Shown one piece after another: positions 1 to 7,686 of a stretch of DNA of 64,000 nucleotides. Under the pieces are notes generated by a model that did not search any database, was not told the origin of the DNA, and saw only the letters and a list, made by a program, of their open reading frames with translations. How positions within the stretch are numbered: position 1 is the stretch's first letter; each line of letters begins with the position of its first letter. The position numbers were made by a program, and so were the translations under genes. The DNA is from Caulobacter sp. FWC26 (GTDB taxonomy: Bacteria; Pseudomonadota; Alphaproteobacteria; Caulobacterales; Caulobacteraceae), in NCBI RefSeq assembly GCF_002742645.2, contig NZ_CP033875.1:3884001-3948000 (forward strand). Direction: 5' to 3'.

Positions 1-770
1 GTCTGTGGTTCGAGGTCCATCCCGAAAACTACATGTCGGCCGGCGGCCCGCGCCTGACGGCGCTGGAGGCGGTGCGCGAGCGTCATCCCGTCTCGCTGCA
101 CGGCGTAGGCCTCTCCCTGGCGGCTGACGCCGACCCGGATCCCGATCACCTGCGCGCCTTGAAGCGGCTGGTCGATCGCTTTGAGCCGTTCGTGGTGTCC
201 GAGCACCTGGCCTGGTCGACCCATCGCGGCGCGCACCAGCCCGATCTCTTGCCTTTCCCCCGGACGCGAGCGGCCCTCGATCGCATCTGCGACAATGTCT
301 GCCGGATGCAGGACGCCCTGGCGCGCCGCGTTCTGATCGAGAACCCGTCGCTCTATCTGCCGCTCCAGGGCCATGCGATGGACGAGGTCGCGTTTCTGAA
401 GGCCCTGGTGACGCGCACCGGGTGCGGCCTGCTGGTCGACGTGAACAACGTCTTCGTCAGCGCCAGCAATCTGGGCTACGCGGCCGAGAGCTATCTCGAC
501 GCCCTGCCCGCCGAGGCGATCGGCGAAATCCATCTGGCGGGACATGCGCCTGACCCCGGCGGCTCCGGCCTGCTGATCGACACCCACGGCGCGCCCGTCG
601 CCGATGCGGTCTGGGCGCTGTTTGAGCGGCTGATCCGCCGGATCGGACCACGCCCGACCCTGATCGAGCGCGACGACGACATCCCCGCCTTCGCCACCCT
701 GCTGGCCGAGCGCGATCGGGCCGCCGACGTGCTGGCCTCGGTCAAGACCGTCGAGCCTCATCATGTCTGA
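1..770 (+). CDS. bufB: BufB-like MNIO/DUF692 enzyme, 5' end outside window
   Basis: C-terminal part of a DUF692 (MNIO, multinuclear non-heme iron oxidase) protein. The frame is open from base 3 and reads WFEVHPENYM, the family signature near the N-terminus, so only a short N-terminal piece is missing and the ATG at 33 is internal. Further family features are SEHLAW, LIENPS, DVNNVFVS and EIHLAGH, which supply the metal-binding His, Glu and Asp residues. MNIO enzymes use iron to modify cysteines in small peptides. With the following DUF2063 and DoxX genes this matches a bufferin operon, in which BufB acts on the BufA precursor to make a copper-sequestering periplasmic peptide. bufA would lie just upstream, outside the window. 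The end overlaps the next gene by 8 bases. Confidence 0.9.
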   Translation, partial: LWFEVHPENYMSAGGPRLTALEAVRERHPVSLHGVGLSLAADADPDPDHLRALKRLVDRFEPFVVSEHLAWSTHRGAHQPDLLPFPRTRAALDRICDNVCRMQDALARRVLIENPSLYLPLQGHAMDEVAFLKALVTRTGCGLLVDVNNVFVSASNLGYAAESYLDALPAEAIGEIHLAGHAPDPGGSGLLIDTHGAPVADAVWALFERLIRRIGPRPTLIERDDDIPAFATLLAERDRAADVLASVKTVEPHHV

Positions 771-1530
771 CCTTCTGACGTTCCAGGACGCCTTTGTGGC
801 GGCGCTGTCGGGCGATCGCGCGCCGCTGTCGCCCTGGCTGCCGGAGTCGCAGGCCGACGCACCGGGTCTTGCGGTCTATCGCAACACCATCACCAAGGGC
901 TGCGTTGACGCCTTGGCGGACAATTTTCCGACCGTCCGCGCGATCGTGGGCGAGGAATGGTTCACCGGAGCGGCTGTCCTGTTCTCGCGCGAGTCTCCGC
1001 CCGAGCATGCGGCGCTGCTCGACTACGGCGCGGCGTTCCCGGCGTGGCTGGAGCGGTTCGAGCCCGCCGCCGATCTTCCCTACCTCGCCGGCGTGGCCCA
1101 CCTCGACCGCCTGTGGACCGAGGCCCTCTTCGCCGGCGAGGCGGCCCCGCTCGAGGCGGCCGCGCTGGCGTCGCTTCCGCCCGACGCCCTGGCGGCCGCC
1201 CGCGTCAGGCTCCACCCTAGTTTGCGGCTGGCCAGCTTCGACGCGGGCGTGCCCGGGCTCTGGCTGGACCTGCGCGCAGGCGCCGAAGCGCTAGAACTGG
1301 CGGAGACGCCCCAGACCCTGCTGCTGATCCGTCGCGCCGGAAGCGTCAGCAGCCGCATCGCCGACGAGGGCGAGGCCGCCTTCCTCCGCGCCTGCCGCGA
1401 CGGCGACACGCTGGGCCGCGCCGCTGAGCATGCGGCGAAAGCCCAACCCTCCTGTTCCATCCCCTCCCTTTTCGCCGCCCTGATCGCCGACGGCGCCTTC
1501 AGTGGCCTAGACCCGGATCGTCACACATGA
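763..1530 (+). CDS. bufC: BufC-like DUF2063 protein, MNIO partner
   Basis: A 255-residue DUF2063 protein. The N-terminal domain starts [15 protein letters not shown] and contains [24 protein letters not shown], the typical DUF2063 helix region. The C-terminal half is Ala/Leu rich and less conserved. In bufferin and related MNIO systems this protein forms a complex with the DUF692 enzyme and presents the precursor peptide to it. It overlaps bufB by 8 bases and the DoxX gene by 4 bases (ATGA), so the three are cotranslated. Family assignment is from motifs; the role is inferred from known bufferin systems. Confidence 0.88.
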   Translation: MSDLLTFQDAFVAALSGDRAPLSPWLPESQADAPGLAVYRNTITKGCVDALADNFPTVRAIVGEEWFTGAAVLFSRESPPEHAALLDYGAAFPAWLERFEPAADLPYLAGVAHLDRLWTEALFAGEAAPLEAAALASLPPDALAAARVRLHPSLRLASFDAGVPGLWLDLRAGAEALELAETPQTLLLIRRAGSVSSRIADEGEAAFLRACRDGDTLGRAAEHAAKAQPSCSIPSLFAALIADGAFSGLDPDRHT

Positions 1531-1979
1531 CCGCCACCCAAGCCTCTTGGCGCGCTCCCTTCGTTCACCTGGCCCAGATCGCCGAAAAGCTGTTGCCCGA
1601 GGATGTCCTGGCGCTGGTCGCGCGCCTCGGCGTCGCGGCCATCTTCTTCCAGTCGGGACGCACCAAGGTGGACGGCCTCCTGCACATCACCGATGGGACC
1701 TATGCGCTGTTCGAAACCGAGTATCACCTGCCGCTGATCCCTCCCGTATGGGCCGCGTACGCCGCGACCTATTCGGAGCACCTGTTCTCGATCCTCCTGG
1801 TTCTGGGCCTGTTTACCCGCGTCTCGGCCCTGGCCTTCCTGGGCATGACCGCCGTGATCGAGATCTTCGTCTATCCGGACGCCTGGCCGACCCACCTGTC
1901 CTGGGCGGGGCTCCTGCTCTTCTTGATCGCCCGTGGCGGGGGCGCGTTCAGCCTTGATCGCGTCGCGCGACTGCCCTGA
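1527..1979 (+). CDS. bufD: BufD-like DoxX family membrane protein
   Basis: A 150-residue DoxX/DUF1772-type integral membrane protein with about four hydrophobic segments. It has the DoxX signature [17 protein letters not shown] and an aromatic-rich loop ([26 protein letters not shown]). DoxX proteins commonly end MNIO operons (BufD/HvfX) and may handle redox or export steps in the inner membrane; their exact role is not settled. The gene starts within the stop of bufC (ATGA overlap) and is the last gene of the operon. The next gene begins about 120 bp downstream. Confidence 0.85.
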   Translation: MTATQASWRAPFVHLAQIAEKLLPEDVLALVARLGVAAIFFQSGRTKVDGLLHITDGTYALFETEYHLPLIPPVWAAYAATYSEHLFSILLVLGLFTRVSALAFLGMTAVIEIFVYPDAWPTHLSWAGLLLFLIARGGGAFSLDRVARLP

Positions 1980-2102
1980 ACAACACACGCCCTGCGACAA
2001 TTCGCCTCAAGCGAGAGACGTTATGATGGATGCCCGTTAAGGGTGTTTTTGCCCCTTGGGATCATTGTTCCCAGAACGCTGTTCACATTTCAGGGGTGCG
2101 AC

Positions 2103-2612
2103 GTGGGCAAGCACGAGACTACGTTCAGGTTTCAGGACGCAGCGGTTCTGATCGTGGACGAGAACGCCGGCTTCATGGATCTCACCGCGCAGATCCTGAT
2201 GGGCTTCGGCTTCCGGAAGCTGGAGCGGCGCGGGCTCAAGCACGCCCAGACGGCCGCCGGCTTCGACCCGGACCTCATCATCCTGGACCCGTTTCCCGAC
2301 CTGGAGGCGGGCCTGCGGCTGATCGAGGATCATCGCCGCCGACAGTCCGCCAACGCGCCCCCAGCGGTGGTGATCGTGGTGACGGGTCACACGCCCCGCC
2401 CCCTGATCGAACAGGCGCGACGGGTCGGGGCCGACTACATCGTGGCCAAACCCTTCTCCGCCAACACTCTGCTGGATCGCATCCTGTGGAGCACGTCCTC
2501 GGTGTTCGCTAATCTCGCATCGGCTGAGACCGACGCCGAGGACGCCGCAGACGCCGGGGACGACGCCTATCGGGCGTCGATCCAAGGCGCGACAGCGGCG
2601 CTGCTCCAGTGA
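2103..2612 (+). CDS. Atypical response-regulator receiver protein
   Basis: A 169-residue single receiver domain with a charged C-terminal tail. I chose the GTG at 2103 because it gives a normal receiver start (VLIVDEN). The upstream in-frame codons to 2043 have no receiver homology. Acidic D19/E20, candidate phosphoacceptor D62 (in IILDPFPD), T94 and K116 (VAKPF) are all present. The usual MP after the phospho-Asp is replaced by PFPD, and one residue of the acidic pair is Glu, so this is a diverged receiver. No output domain is visible. It overlaps the next gene by 4 bases (GTGA), and the two probably work together. It could be a CheY-like or c-di-GMP-binding receiver; I cannot tell which. 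Confidence 0.75.
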   Translation: MGKHETTFRFQDAAVLIVDENAGFMDLTAQILMGFGFRKLERRGLKHAQTAAGFDPDLIILDPFPDLEAGLRLIEDHRRRQSANAPPAVVIVVTGHTPRPLIEQARRVGADYIVAKPFSANTLLDRILWSTSSVFANLASAETDAEDAADAGDDAYRASIQGATAALLQ

Positions 2613-3037
2613 GCGCCAGTCGCCTGACCCGCTTTGCCGACCTGCCGGGCGGAATCGACCCGCAGACCGCCCTGCTCCGCGCGCAGACGAACATCGAGGC
2701 GTATCGCGGTTCGGCGATGGCGCTGATCGATCAGGCCATAGACGCCCTTGTCGCCGCCGGACCGGCTATCGATGCGCGCACGGCGGCGCGGCTGGCCGAA
2801 AGCGTCCGGTCGCTGGCGGGCATGTTCGGCCTATCGGTGCTGGAGCAATCGGCCGGCGGGCTGTGCGACATGATCCGGGCCCTCATCGAGCGCGGGGCAT
2901 GGGACGCGACCGCCGTGCGGATCAACGTTCAGGCGCTTAAGCTCATCCGCCAGCACGGCGACAGCGAGGACCTCGGAGATATCCTGGAGGGCCTGCGCCA
3001 GTTGGGAGCCAAGGCGGCCAAGAACCAGCCAGGCTGA
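2609..3037 (+). CDS. Helical Hpt-like/CheE-like protein
   Basis: A 142-residue, almost wholly alpha-helical protein translated from a start overlapping the upstream receiver gene. The stretch around residues 63-90 (ARLAESVRSLAGMFGLSVLEQ, then GGLCDMIRALIE) resembles the helical layout of histidine phosphotransfer domains (xxLKGxxxxLGxxxLxxLC). The expected phosphoryl His is absent. It may therefore bind the receiver without phosphotransfer, as CheE-type chemotaxis accessory proteins of Caulobacter are thought to do. Operonic pairing with a receiver is the main functional hint. The family assignment is tentative. Confidence 0.6.
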   Translation: MSASRLTRFADLPGGIDPQTALLRAQTNIEAYRGSAMALIDQAIDALVAAGPAIDARTAARLAESVRSLAGMFGLSVLEQSAGGLCDMIRALIERGAWDATAVRINVQALKLIRQHGDSEDLGDILEGLRQLGAKAAKNQPG

Positions 3038-3055
3038 CCTCCCGCGCCGCTCGCC

Positions 3056-3109
3056 TAGAGCAATTTTCCGATCTGTTTGGACCGGAAAAACTTCGTCGGA
3101 AGACGCTCT
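3056..3109. repeat. Intergenic inverted-repeat element
   Basis: Outer arms AGAGC (3057-3061) and GCTCT (3105-3109) enclose an inner pair TTTTCCG (3064-3070) and CGGAAAA (3083-3089). It lies between the end of the helical gene and the end of the TspO-like gene on the other strand. It could act as a bidirectional terminator or be a dispersed palindromic repeat of the kind common in alphaproteobacteria. Confidence 0.5.
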
Positions 3110-3112
3110 CGC

Positions 3113-3688
3113 TTAGTGCAGGGTGGGGCCGCGCGGGATGGGGCGGCGCCACAACTGGCTGGTCAGCGCGTTGGCCAAGCCCACCCAGCCCAGGTCCGGC
3201 GCCGTGCCGCCGCCGACCTTGCGCGCTTCCAGAGCATACGCCGCCGAAGCCGCCAGAGAGGCTGTCGCGGCGCCAAGTTGGCCGCCGACGCGCTTGGCGC
3301 CCAGGCCCAGCCACAGGGCGTTGAAGCCCTGCACGAGGCTCCAGATCGTCAACGCCCGCGTGCGGGCGGGGCTGGACGGCGCGTTCCAGGTGCGCAGACC
3401 CGACAGGGTCATGGCGATGAACAGCGGCGGCAAAAGAAGGCTGGTCAGCGGCTTGGGCTGATGCGCCACCGGCTCATGCATCTCGGCGAACTCGACGGCG
3501 TACATCTCATCGTCCAGAGCCCGCTCATGGCGTCGACCCATGATCATGGCGGCGATGATCGCGCCACCCGCCAGGGCCGCCCCGAGAGCCACTTGGCCCA
3601 CCGGATGATGACGCTCGCCCTGGTCGAGCTCGAACGCCTCGCGACCGGCCAAGGCGCGGTGTCGCGCGGTTCCATTGGCGATATGCAT
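3113..3688 (-). CDS. TspO/MBR-like membrane protein
   Basis: A 191-residue membrane protein. The C-terminal 120 residues match the TspO layout: LLLPPLFIAMTLSGLRTW, then ALTIWSLVQGFNALWLGL (the usual QLxLNxxW helix), then a last helix PDLGWVGLANALTSQLW like PYLLWVxFAxxLN. TspO proteins bind porphyrins and act in tetrapyrrole or oxidative-stress signalling. The N-terminal 60 residues carry an extra hydrophobic segment and are unusual for the family. A Shine-Dalgarno GGGAG stands 7 bases before the ATG at 3688. The Trp residues are fewer than in classic tryptophan-rich sensory proteins, so the assignment is moderate. Confidence 0.62.
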   Translation of the reverse strand: MHIANGTARHRALAGREAFELDQGERHHPVGQVALGAALAGGAIIAAMIMGRRHERALDDEMYAVEFAEMHEPVAHQPKPLTSLLLPPLFIAMTLSGLRTWNAPSSPARTRALTIWSLVQGFNALWLGLGAKRVGGQLGAATASLAASAAYALEARKVGGGTAPDLGWVGLANALTSQLWRRPIPRGPTLH

Positions 3689-3853
3689 GCGGCGCTCCCT
3701 ATGAACTCTATGGGTTCAAACAGTCCAGTTCAGCCTTGGTTCCAGGCCGCTCCGACCGCTCCAAAGGATCATGACCGGATCACGCTTGCGAGGCAAAGGC
3801 CAGCCCCCACCGAGAGGGCTGGACTGTGGGGCGATCACAGGGGACTTTCGCCC

Positions 3854-4372
3854 ATGACCATCAACATCCGCGCTGCTCGGTCTGAGGAGTTGTCCGCCAT
3901 ACAGGCGATCGAGGCCGCTTCGGGGCTGCGGTTCGTCGGCCTGATGGACGCTATCGCCAACGACGCCCCAACCTCGCTTGAGCTTTTGGCCGCTCGCCAG
4001 GCGGCGGGCCAGCTTCTGGTCGCAGAGACTGACGCCAGCGGCGCTCCGACACTTGCCGGGTTTGCGATGTTTCGGCCGCTCGAGAAAAGCCTCTACATCG
4101 AACAGGTCGACGTGCTGCCGGCCTTCGAGCGACAACGGATCGGCGCGACGCTGATCAACGCGGTGGCAAGTCAAGCGCGCGCCATCGGCCTTCTTGGGCT
4201 GACCTTGTCGACATTCCGAGCGATCCCGTGGAACGCGCCCTACTATCGACGCCTCGGGTTCGCCGACATTGAGGACAGCGCCTTGACGCCCGACCTGACG
4301 GCGATCCGTCGCGAACATCAGGCGCGGGGGCTCGATGAAAGCGCCCGCGTCTTCATGGCGAGAACGCTTTAA
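3854..4372 (+). CDS. GNAT family N-acetyltransferase
   Basis: A 172-residue GNAT enzyme. Start ATG at 3854 (MTINIRAARSEEL) is chosen because the family fold begins here; the longer upstream frame overlaps the TspO-like gene on the other strand. The core VDVLPAFERQRIGATLINAV is motif A, with the Q/R-x-x-G-x-A acetyl-CoA pyrophosphate loop. NAPYYRRLGFADIE is motif B. These enzymes transfer acetyl from acetyl-CoA to an amine; the substrate cannot be read from sequence. It converges with bfr, the two ends overlapping by 4 bases. Confidence 0.85.
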   Translation: MTINIRAARSEELSAIQAIEAASGLRFVGLMDAIANDAPTSLELLAARQAAGQLLVAETDASGAPTLAGFAMFRPLEKSLYIEQVDVLPAFERQRIGATLINAVASQARAIGLLGLTLSTFRAIPWNAPYYRRLGFADIEDSALTPDLTAIRREHQARGLDESARVFMARTL

Positions 4373-4848
4373 GCCGGCAGCTCGCCCATCGCCGATTGAA
4401 GGTAGTTCGCCTCGCCCAGCGACTTCACCAACGACAGCTGGGTTTCCAGGAAGTCGATGTGCTCCTCGGTGTCGCTGAGGATCTCGCGGAGCAGCTCGCG
4501 GCTGACATAGTCCCGCGCCTGCTCGCACTGGATGATGCCGGGGATCAGGGTCTCACGGCCGGCCAGCTCGACCTGCAGGTCGCTGTTCAGGCACTCGGGC
4601 ACGGTCTCACCGATCTTCAGCTTGTGAAGGTCCTGAAGGTTGGGAAGCCCCTCCAGGAACAGGATGCGGTTGATCAGCATGTCGGCGTGCTTCATCTCGC
4701 CGATCGACTCGTCATAGGTGATCTTGCCCAGGCGCTTGAAGCCCCAGTTGTCGTACATCCGAGCGTGCAGGAAGTACTGGTTCACCGCCGTCAGCTCGTT
4801 GGTGAGCACCGCGTTGAGCAGTCGGATGATGCTGGGATCGCCCTGCAT
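4369..4848 (-). CDS. bfr: Bacterioferritin
   Basis: A 159-residue bacterioferritin, the haem-containing 24-mer iron store of the cytoplasm. Start ATG at 4848 (MQGDPSIIRLLN) follows a strong AAGGAGG Shine-Dalgarno; the upstream frame adds a non-family tail. Ferroxidase ligands are visible: E in LTNELTAVNQYFLH, the ExxH in IGEMKHADMLI, and the later ILSDTEEHIDF. The haem-ligand Met is in KHADML. The bfd gene lies 152 bp upstream on the same strand, the common pairing in which Bfd reduces the haem to release iron. Confidence 0.96.
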   Translation of the reverse strand: MQGDPSIIRLLNAVLTNELTAVNQYFLHARMYDNWGFKRLGKITYDESIGEMKHADMLINRILFLEGLPNLQDLHKLKIGETVPECLNSDLQVELAGRETLIPGIIQCEQARDYVSRELLREILSDTEEHIDFLETQLSLVKSLGEANYLQSAMGELPA

Positions 4849-5000
4849 GGCGGCCTCCTTAGGCGTCTGGGATTCGCGTTGGCGGCGACCGTGGGGCAAG
4901 CGCAAACGGCGTTCAACCTGAATGTGTGCAAGTGTTTCGCGGTCTCACGGAATTCGGCGAGAACGCTTCTTGGTCGCGAAAACCTTCGCGCGACGGGGAC

Positions 5001-5186
5001 TTACTCGGCGGCGTAGGCCAGCGCTTCGCGGCTTTCCTGGATCATCTGCCGCATCTCGCACACGCACTTGGCGCACTGGGCCTGACAGCCCTTGTGGCGG
5101 AAGATATCGGCCGGCCGCGTCGCGCCCGCGTCGATGGCGGCGCGGACTTCGCGCTCGCGGATGCCGTTACAGTTGCAGACGTACAA
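5001..5186 (-). CDS. bfd: Bacterioferritin-associated ferredoxin
   Basis: A 61-residue (2Fe-2S) BFD-type protein. Cysteines C4 and C6 (YVCNCNGI) plus C38 and C41 (QCAKC) form the cluster site; C34 is extra. The start is a TTG at 5186 that places YVCNC in the normal position, and no ATG is available. In known systems Bfd binds bacterioferritin and passes electrons to its haem so that stored iron is released under iron limitation. A Fur-like palindrome lies 22 bp before the start, consistent with iron repression. Confidence 0.92.
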   Translation of the reverse strand: MYVCNCNGIREREVRAAIDAGATRPADIFRHKGCQAQCAKCVCEMRQMIQESREALAYAAE

Positions 5187-5207
5187 GGAAAGAACGCCTT
5201 ACCCGAT

Positions 5208-5222
5208 TGAGTGTCATTCTCA
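5208..5222. promoter_or_regulatory. Candidate Fur box upstream of bfd
   Basis: The 15-mer TGAGTGTCATTCTCA (minus strand TGAGAATGACACTCA) fits the 7-1-7 Fur consensus TGATAAT-N-ATTATCA at 6 of 7 positions in one half and 4 of 7 in the other. It lies 22 bp upstream of the bfd start, where a repressor would block transcription. Binding is inferred. Confidence 0.5.
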
Positions 5223-5317
5223 TCTAGCGCAGGGCGACGGCTTTTGCAACTGACTCTCACTCTGGTTCGCAGCGACAGGAGGTCGCAAGCGGCGGCGAAT
5301 TGGCCTAAAGCGACGGC

Positions 5318-5974
5318 ATGACGCTCGACTGCCGCCTCTATCTGATCACGCCGCCCACGCTGAATGACCTCGCCGCGTTTGGTCGCCAGCTGGCCCAGGC
5401 GCTTGACGGCGGCGACGTGGCCGCCCTGCAGATCCGCCTCAAGGACGCGCCCGACGCGGTGGTGGCCGCCGCCGTGGACGCACTCGCGCCGATCGCCCAG
5501 GCGCGCGACGTCGCCGTGATCCTCAACGACCGCCCTGATCTCGCCGCCCGGCTTCCGGTGGACGGCGTCCATGTCGGCCAGTCCGACATGTCGTGCAAGG
5601 ACGCCCGCAAGCTGATGGGCGACCGCATGGTGGGCGTGACCTGCCACGACAGCCGCCATCTGGCGATGGAAGCAGCCGAGGCCGGCGCCGACTATGTCGC
5701 TTTCGGCGCCTTCTTCCCGACCACGACGAAGGACGCCCTCACCAAGGCCGAGCCGGACATCCTGACCATCTGGCAGGAGACGATGGAGATTCCTTGCGTG
5801 GCGATCGGCGGGATCACCGCCGCGAACGCCGCAGGTCTCGCCCAGGCGGGCGCGGACTTCCTGGCGGTGTCGGCCGGCGTCTGGTCTTACCCCGAAGGCC
5901 CGGACGCCGCCGTCGCCGCCCTGAACGCCGCCATCGCCGAGGGCCTTGCCGCCCGCGTGGCCGCCCGTAAGTAG
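5318..5974 (+). CDS. thiE: Thiamine-phosphate synthase family protein
   Basis: A 218-residue TIM-barrel protein of the ThiE/TenI family. It shows RLYLITPP at the N-terminus, [57 protein letters not shown] and [11 protein letters not shown], the ordered phosphate- and pyrophosphate-binding motifs. ThiE joins HMP-pyrophosphate to the thiazole phosphate to give thiamine phosphate. The gene stands alone, divergent from bfd. TenI-type regulators lack some of these residues, so the synthase is favoured. Confidence 0.88.
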   Translation: MTLDCRLYLITPPTLNDLAAFGRQLAQALDGGDVAALQIRLKDAPDAVVAAAVDALAPIAQARDVAVILNDRPDLAARLPVDGVHVGQSDMSCKDARKLMGDRMVGVTCHDSRHLAMEAAEAGADYVAFGAFFPTTTKDALTKAEPDILTIWQETMEIPCVAIGGITAANAAGLAQAGADFLAVSAGVWSYPEGPDAAVAALNAAIAEGLAARVAARK

Positions 5975-6058
5975 TTCCAGGTAACGCCGGTCTCTTGTGA
6001 CGCGCCGCACATCGTCCTAGCGTCCTCCCAGCGAACAAAAGCAGGGGGAGACGCTGAC

Positions 6059-6466
6059 ATGAAGCGGCTCGTAGTGTGTTTGCTTAGCGTACCGATCCTG
6101 GCCCTCGGCACGGCCGCGATCGCGGAAGACTGGAAACTGGCTCCGGGCGAAACCAAGACCTATTACGACGCGGAGTTCAGCCGGGTCGACCAGTCCACCG
6201 GGCTGATCGTCACCCGCATCGCCGAGGGCAAGGCCAACGGCCCCTACAAGAACTGGCCCGCCTCGAAGGGCCCCATCCTGATCTTCGCGCTCGACTGCGC
6301 GGCCGACAAATGGATGGACCTGGGCATGGACTTCGACGGATCCAAGGGCCTGCCCAAGGGCTGGCGCAAGGAAGGCAAGATCGACGACATCTCCGGCGCC
6401 GTCGGCAAGGCCGGCAAGCTGCTCTGCGAGACCAAGGACAGCCTGCCGAAGGTCGACCTGCCCTAA
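6059..6466 (+). CDS. Exported protein of unknown function
   Basis: A 135-residue protein with a clear Sec signal peptide (MKRLVVCLLSVPILALGTAAIA, predicted cleavage after AIA-E). The mature part is small and polar, with two cysteines (near LDCAAD and LLCETK) that could form a disulphide, and it ends in a Lys/Asp-rich tail. It is preceded by GGGGGA 8-13 bases before the ATG and followed by a hairpin. I do not recognise the family. Periplasmic location is inferred from the signal peptide. Confidence 0.72.
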   Translation: MKRLVVCLLSVPILALGTAAIAEDWKLAPGETKTYYDAEFSRVDQSTGLIVTRIAEGKANGPYKNWPASKGPILIFALDCAADKWMDLGMDFDGSKGLPKGWRKEGKIDDISGAVGKAGKLLCETKDSLPKVDLP

Positions 6467-6470
6467 ATCT

Positions 6471-6502
6471 CCGATCTCCCCGGCGAATGCCGGGGAAATC
6501 GG
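6471..6502 (+). terminator. Hairpin after the exported protein gene
   Basis: The stretch CCGATCTCCCCGGC-GAAT-GCCGGGGAAATCGG forms a long near-perfect stem just past the stop codon and is followed by a short T-rich stretch (GTGTTTCTG). Probably a rho-independent terminator. Confidence 0.65.
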
Positions 6503-6668
6503 TGTTTCTGGCGGCCGAAATCCCCGTTAAGCCTGCCGAATCAACGGCGCCTTGCCTTCCGCGCGTTCGGCGACTAGGTTCCGCGCCCGTTCTTTCACAC
6601 CGTCGACCTACCGCTCCGCCGCCGGACTTTCCGGCGGGCGTCGACGGCTTCTTGAGGATAGCCCGCCC

Positions 6669-7469
6669 GTGCCCACGCCCTCCGCCCTGCTCAACGTCAT
6701 GATCGAAGCGGCTCGGAAGGCCGCCCGTGGCCTGGCTCGTGACTTCGGCGAAGTCACCGAACTGCAGGTCTCCAAGAAGGGCGCGGCGGATTTCGTCACC
6801 AACGCCGACATCAAGGCCGAACAGACCCTGTTCGAGCTGCTGACCAAGGCGCGTCCGGGCTACGGCTTCCTGGGCGAAGAGCGCGGCATGGTCGAAGGCA
6901 CCGACAAGACCCACACTTGGATCGTCGACCCGCTGGACGGCACCACCAACTTCATGCACGCGATCCCGCACTTCGCGGTGAACATCGCCTTGCAGCGCGA
7001 GGGCGAAGGCATCGTCGCCGGCGTCACCTACAACCCCATCACCAACGATCTGTTCTGGGTCGAAAAGGGCAAGGGCGCCTTCCTCGGCGCCGAAAAACGC
7101 CTGCGCGTCGCCGCGCGTCGCCAGCTGGACGAAGCGGTCCTCGCCACCGGCGTGCCGTTCGCCGGCAAGCCGGGCCACGGCCAGTTCCTGAAAGAGCTGC
7201 ATCAGGTCAGCCAGAAGGTCGCCGGCGTCCGTCGCTTCGGCGCGGCCTCGCTCGATCTGGCCTGGGTCGCCGCCGGTCGCTTCGACGCTTTCTGGGAGCG
7301 CAACCTCAACAGCTGGGATGTCGCGGCCGGCGTGCTGATGATCCAGGAGTCGGGCGGCAAGATCACCACGATCGACGAGAACGATCACGACGTGGTGCAG
7401 GGCAAGTCGATCCTGGCCAGCAATCAGGACCTCCACCCGCAGATCCTGGAACGCCTGCGGGCGGCTTAA
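6669..7469 (+). CDS. suhB: Inositol monophosphatase family protein
   Basis: A 266-residue protein of the inositol-1-monophosphatase (SuhB) family. I place the start at GTG 6669 (VPTPSALLNVM), which gives the family N-terminus; an ATG at 6699 is the alternative. Metal-binding motifs are in order: GEE in GFLGEERG, then WIVDPLDGTTNFMHAIPHF (the DPLDGT signature), and NSWDVAAGVLMIQESGG at the C-terminus. Substrate is likely myo-inositol phosphate; E. coli SuhB also acts in rRNA antitermination, but that role cannot be read here. Confidence 0.92.
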   Translation: MPTPSALLNVMIEAARKAARGLARDFGEVTELQVSKKGAADFVTNADIKAEQTLFELLTKARPGYGFLGEERGMVEGTDKTHTWIVDPLDGTTNFMHAIPHFAVNIALQREGEGIVAGVTYNPITNDLFWVEKGKGAFLGAEKRLRVAARRQLDEAVLATGVPFAGKPGHGQFLKELHQVSQKVAGVRRFGAASLDLAWVAAGRFDAFWERNLNSWDVAAGVLMIQESGGKITTIDENDHDVVQGKSILASNQDLHPQILERLRAA

Positions 7470-7483
7470 GGGAACGTCACAAG

Positions 7484-7640
7484 CGCCCCCTCCACCGCGG
7501 AGCCTGTCCTTGGGCGCGCGCTTCGCGCGACCCGGGGGCGGTCCCCCTCCCCCGCTTCACGGGGGAGGATGGGCCGATCCTCCTCACCCGCATCGCGGGG
7601 AGGTGGCGCGGCGCGGATACGCGCCGTGACGGAGGGGGCG
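7484..7640. repeat. Dispersed GC-rich inverted repeat, copy 1
   Basis: Outer arms CGCCCCCTCC (7484-7493) and GGAGGGGGCG (7631-7640) surround internal hairpins such as CTCCCCCG-CTTCA-CGGGGGAG. The last 45 bases (about 7596-7640) are nearly identical to 12542-12586, so this is a member of a dispersed family. It fills the gap between suhB and the phosphodiesterase gene. Confidence 0.8.
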
Positions 7641-7686
7641 TTCCCCTCTAGCCAAACCGTCACATCCGCGCGCTAAATCGCGGTCC

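Noticed and set aside
3077-3853. N-terminal extension of the GNAT gene
   Set aside because: It overlaps the TspO-like gene on the other strand, and the acetyltransferase fold starts at 3854.
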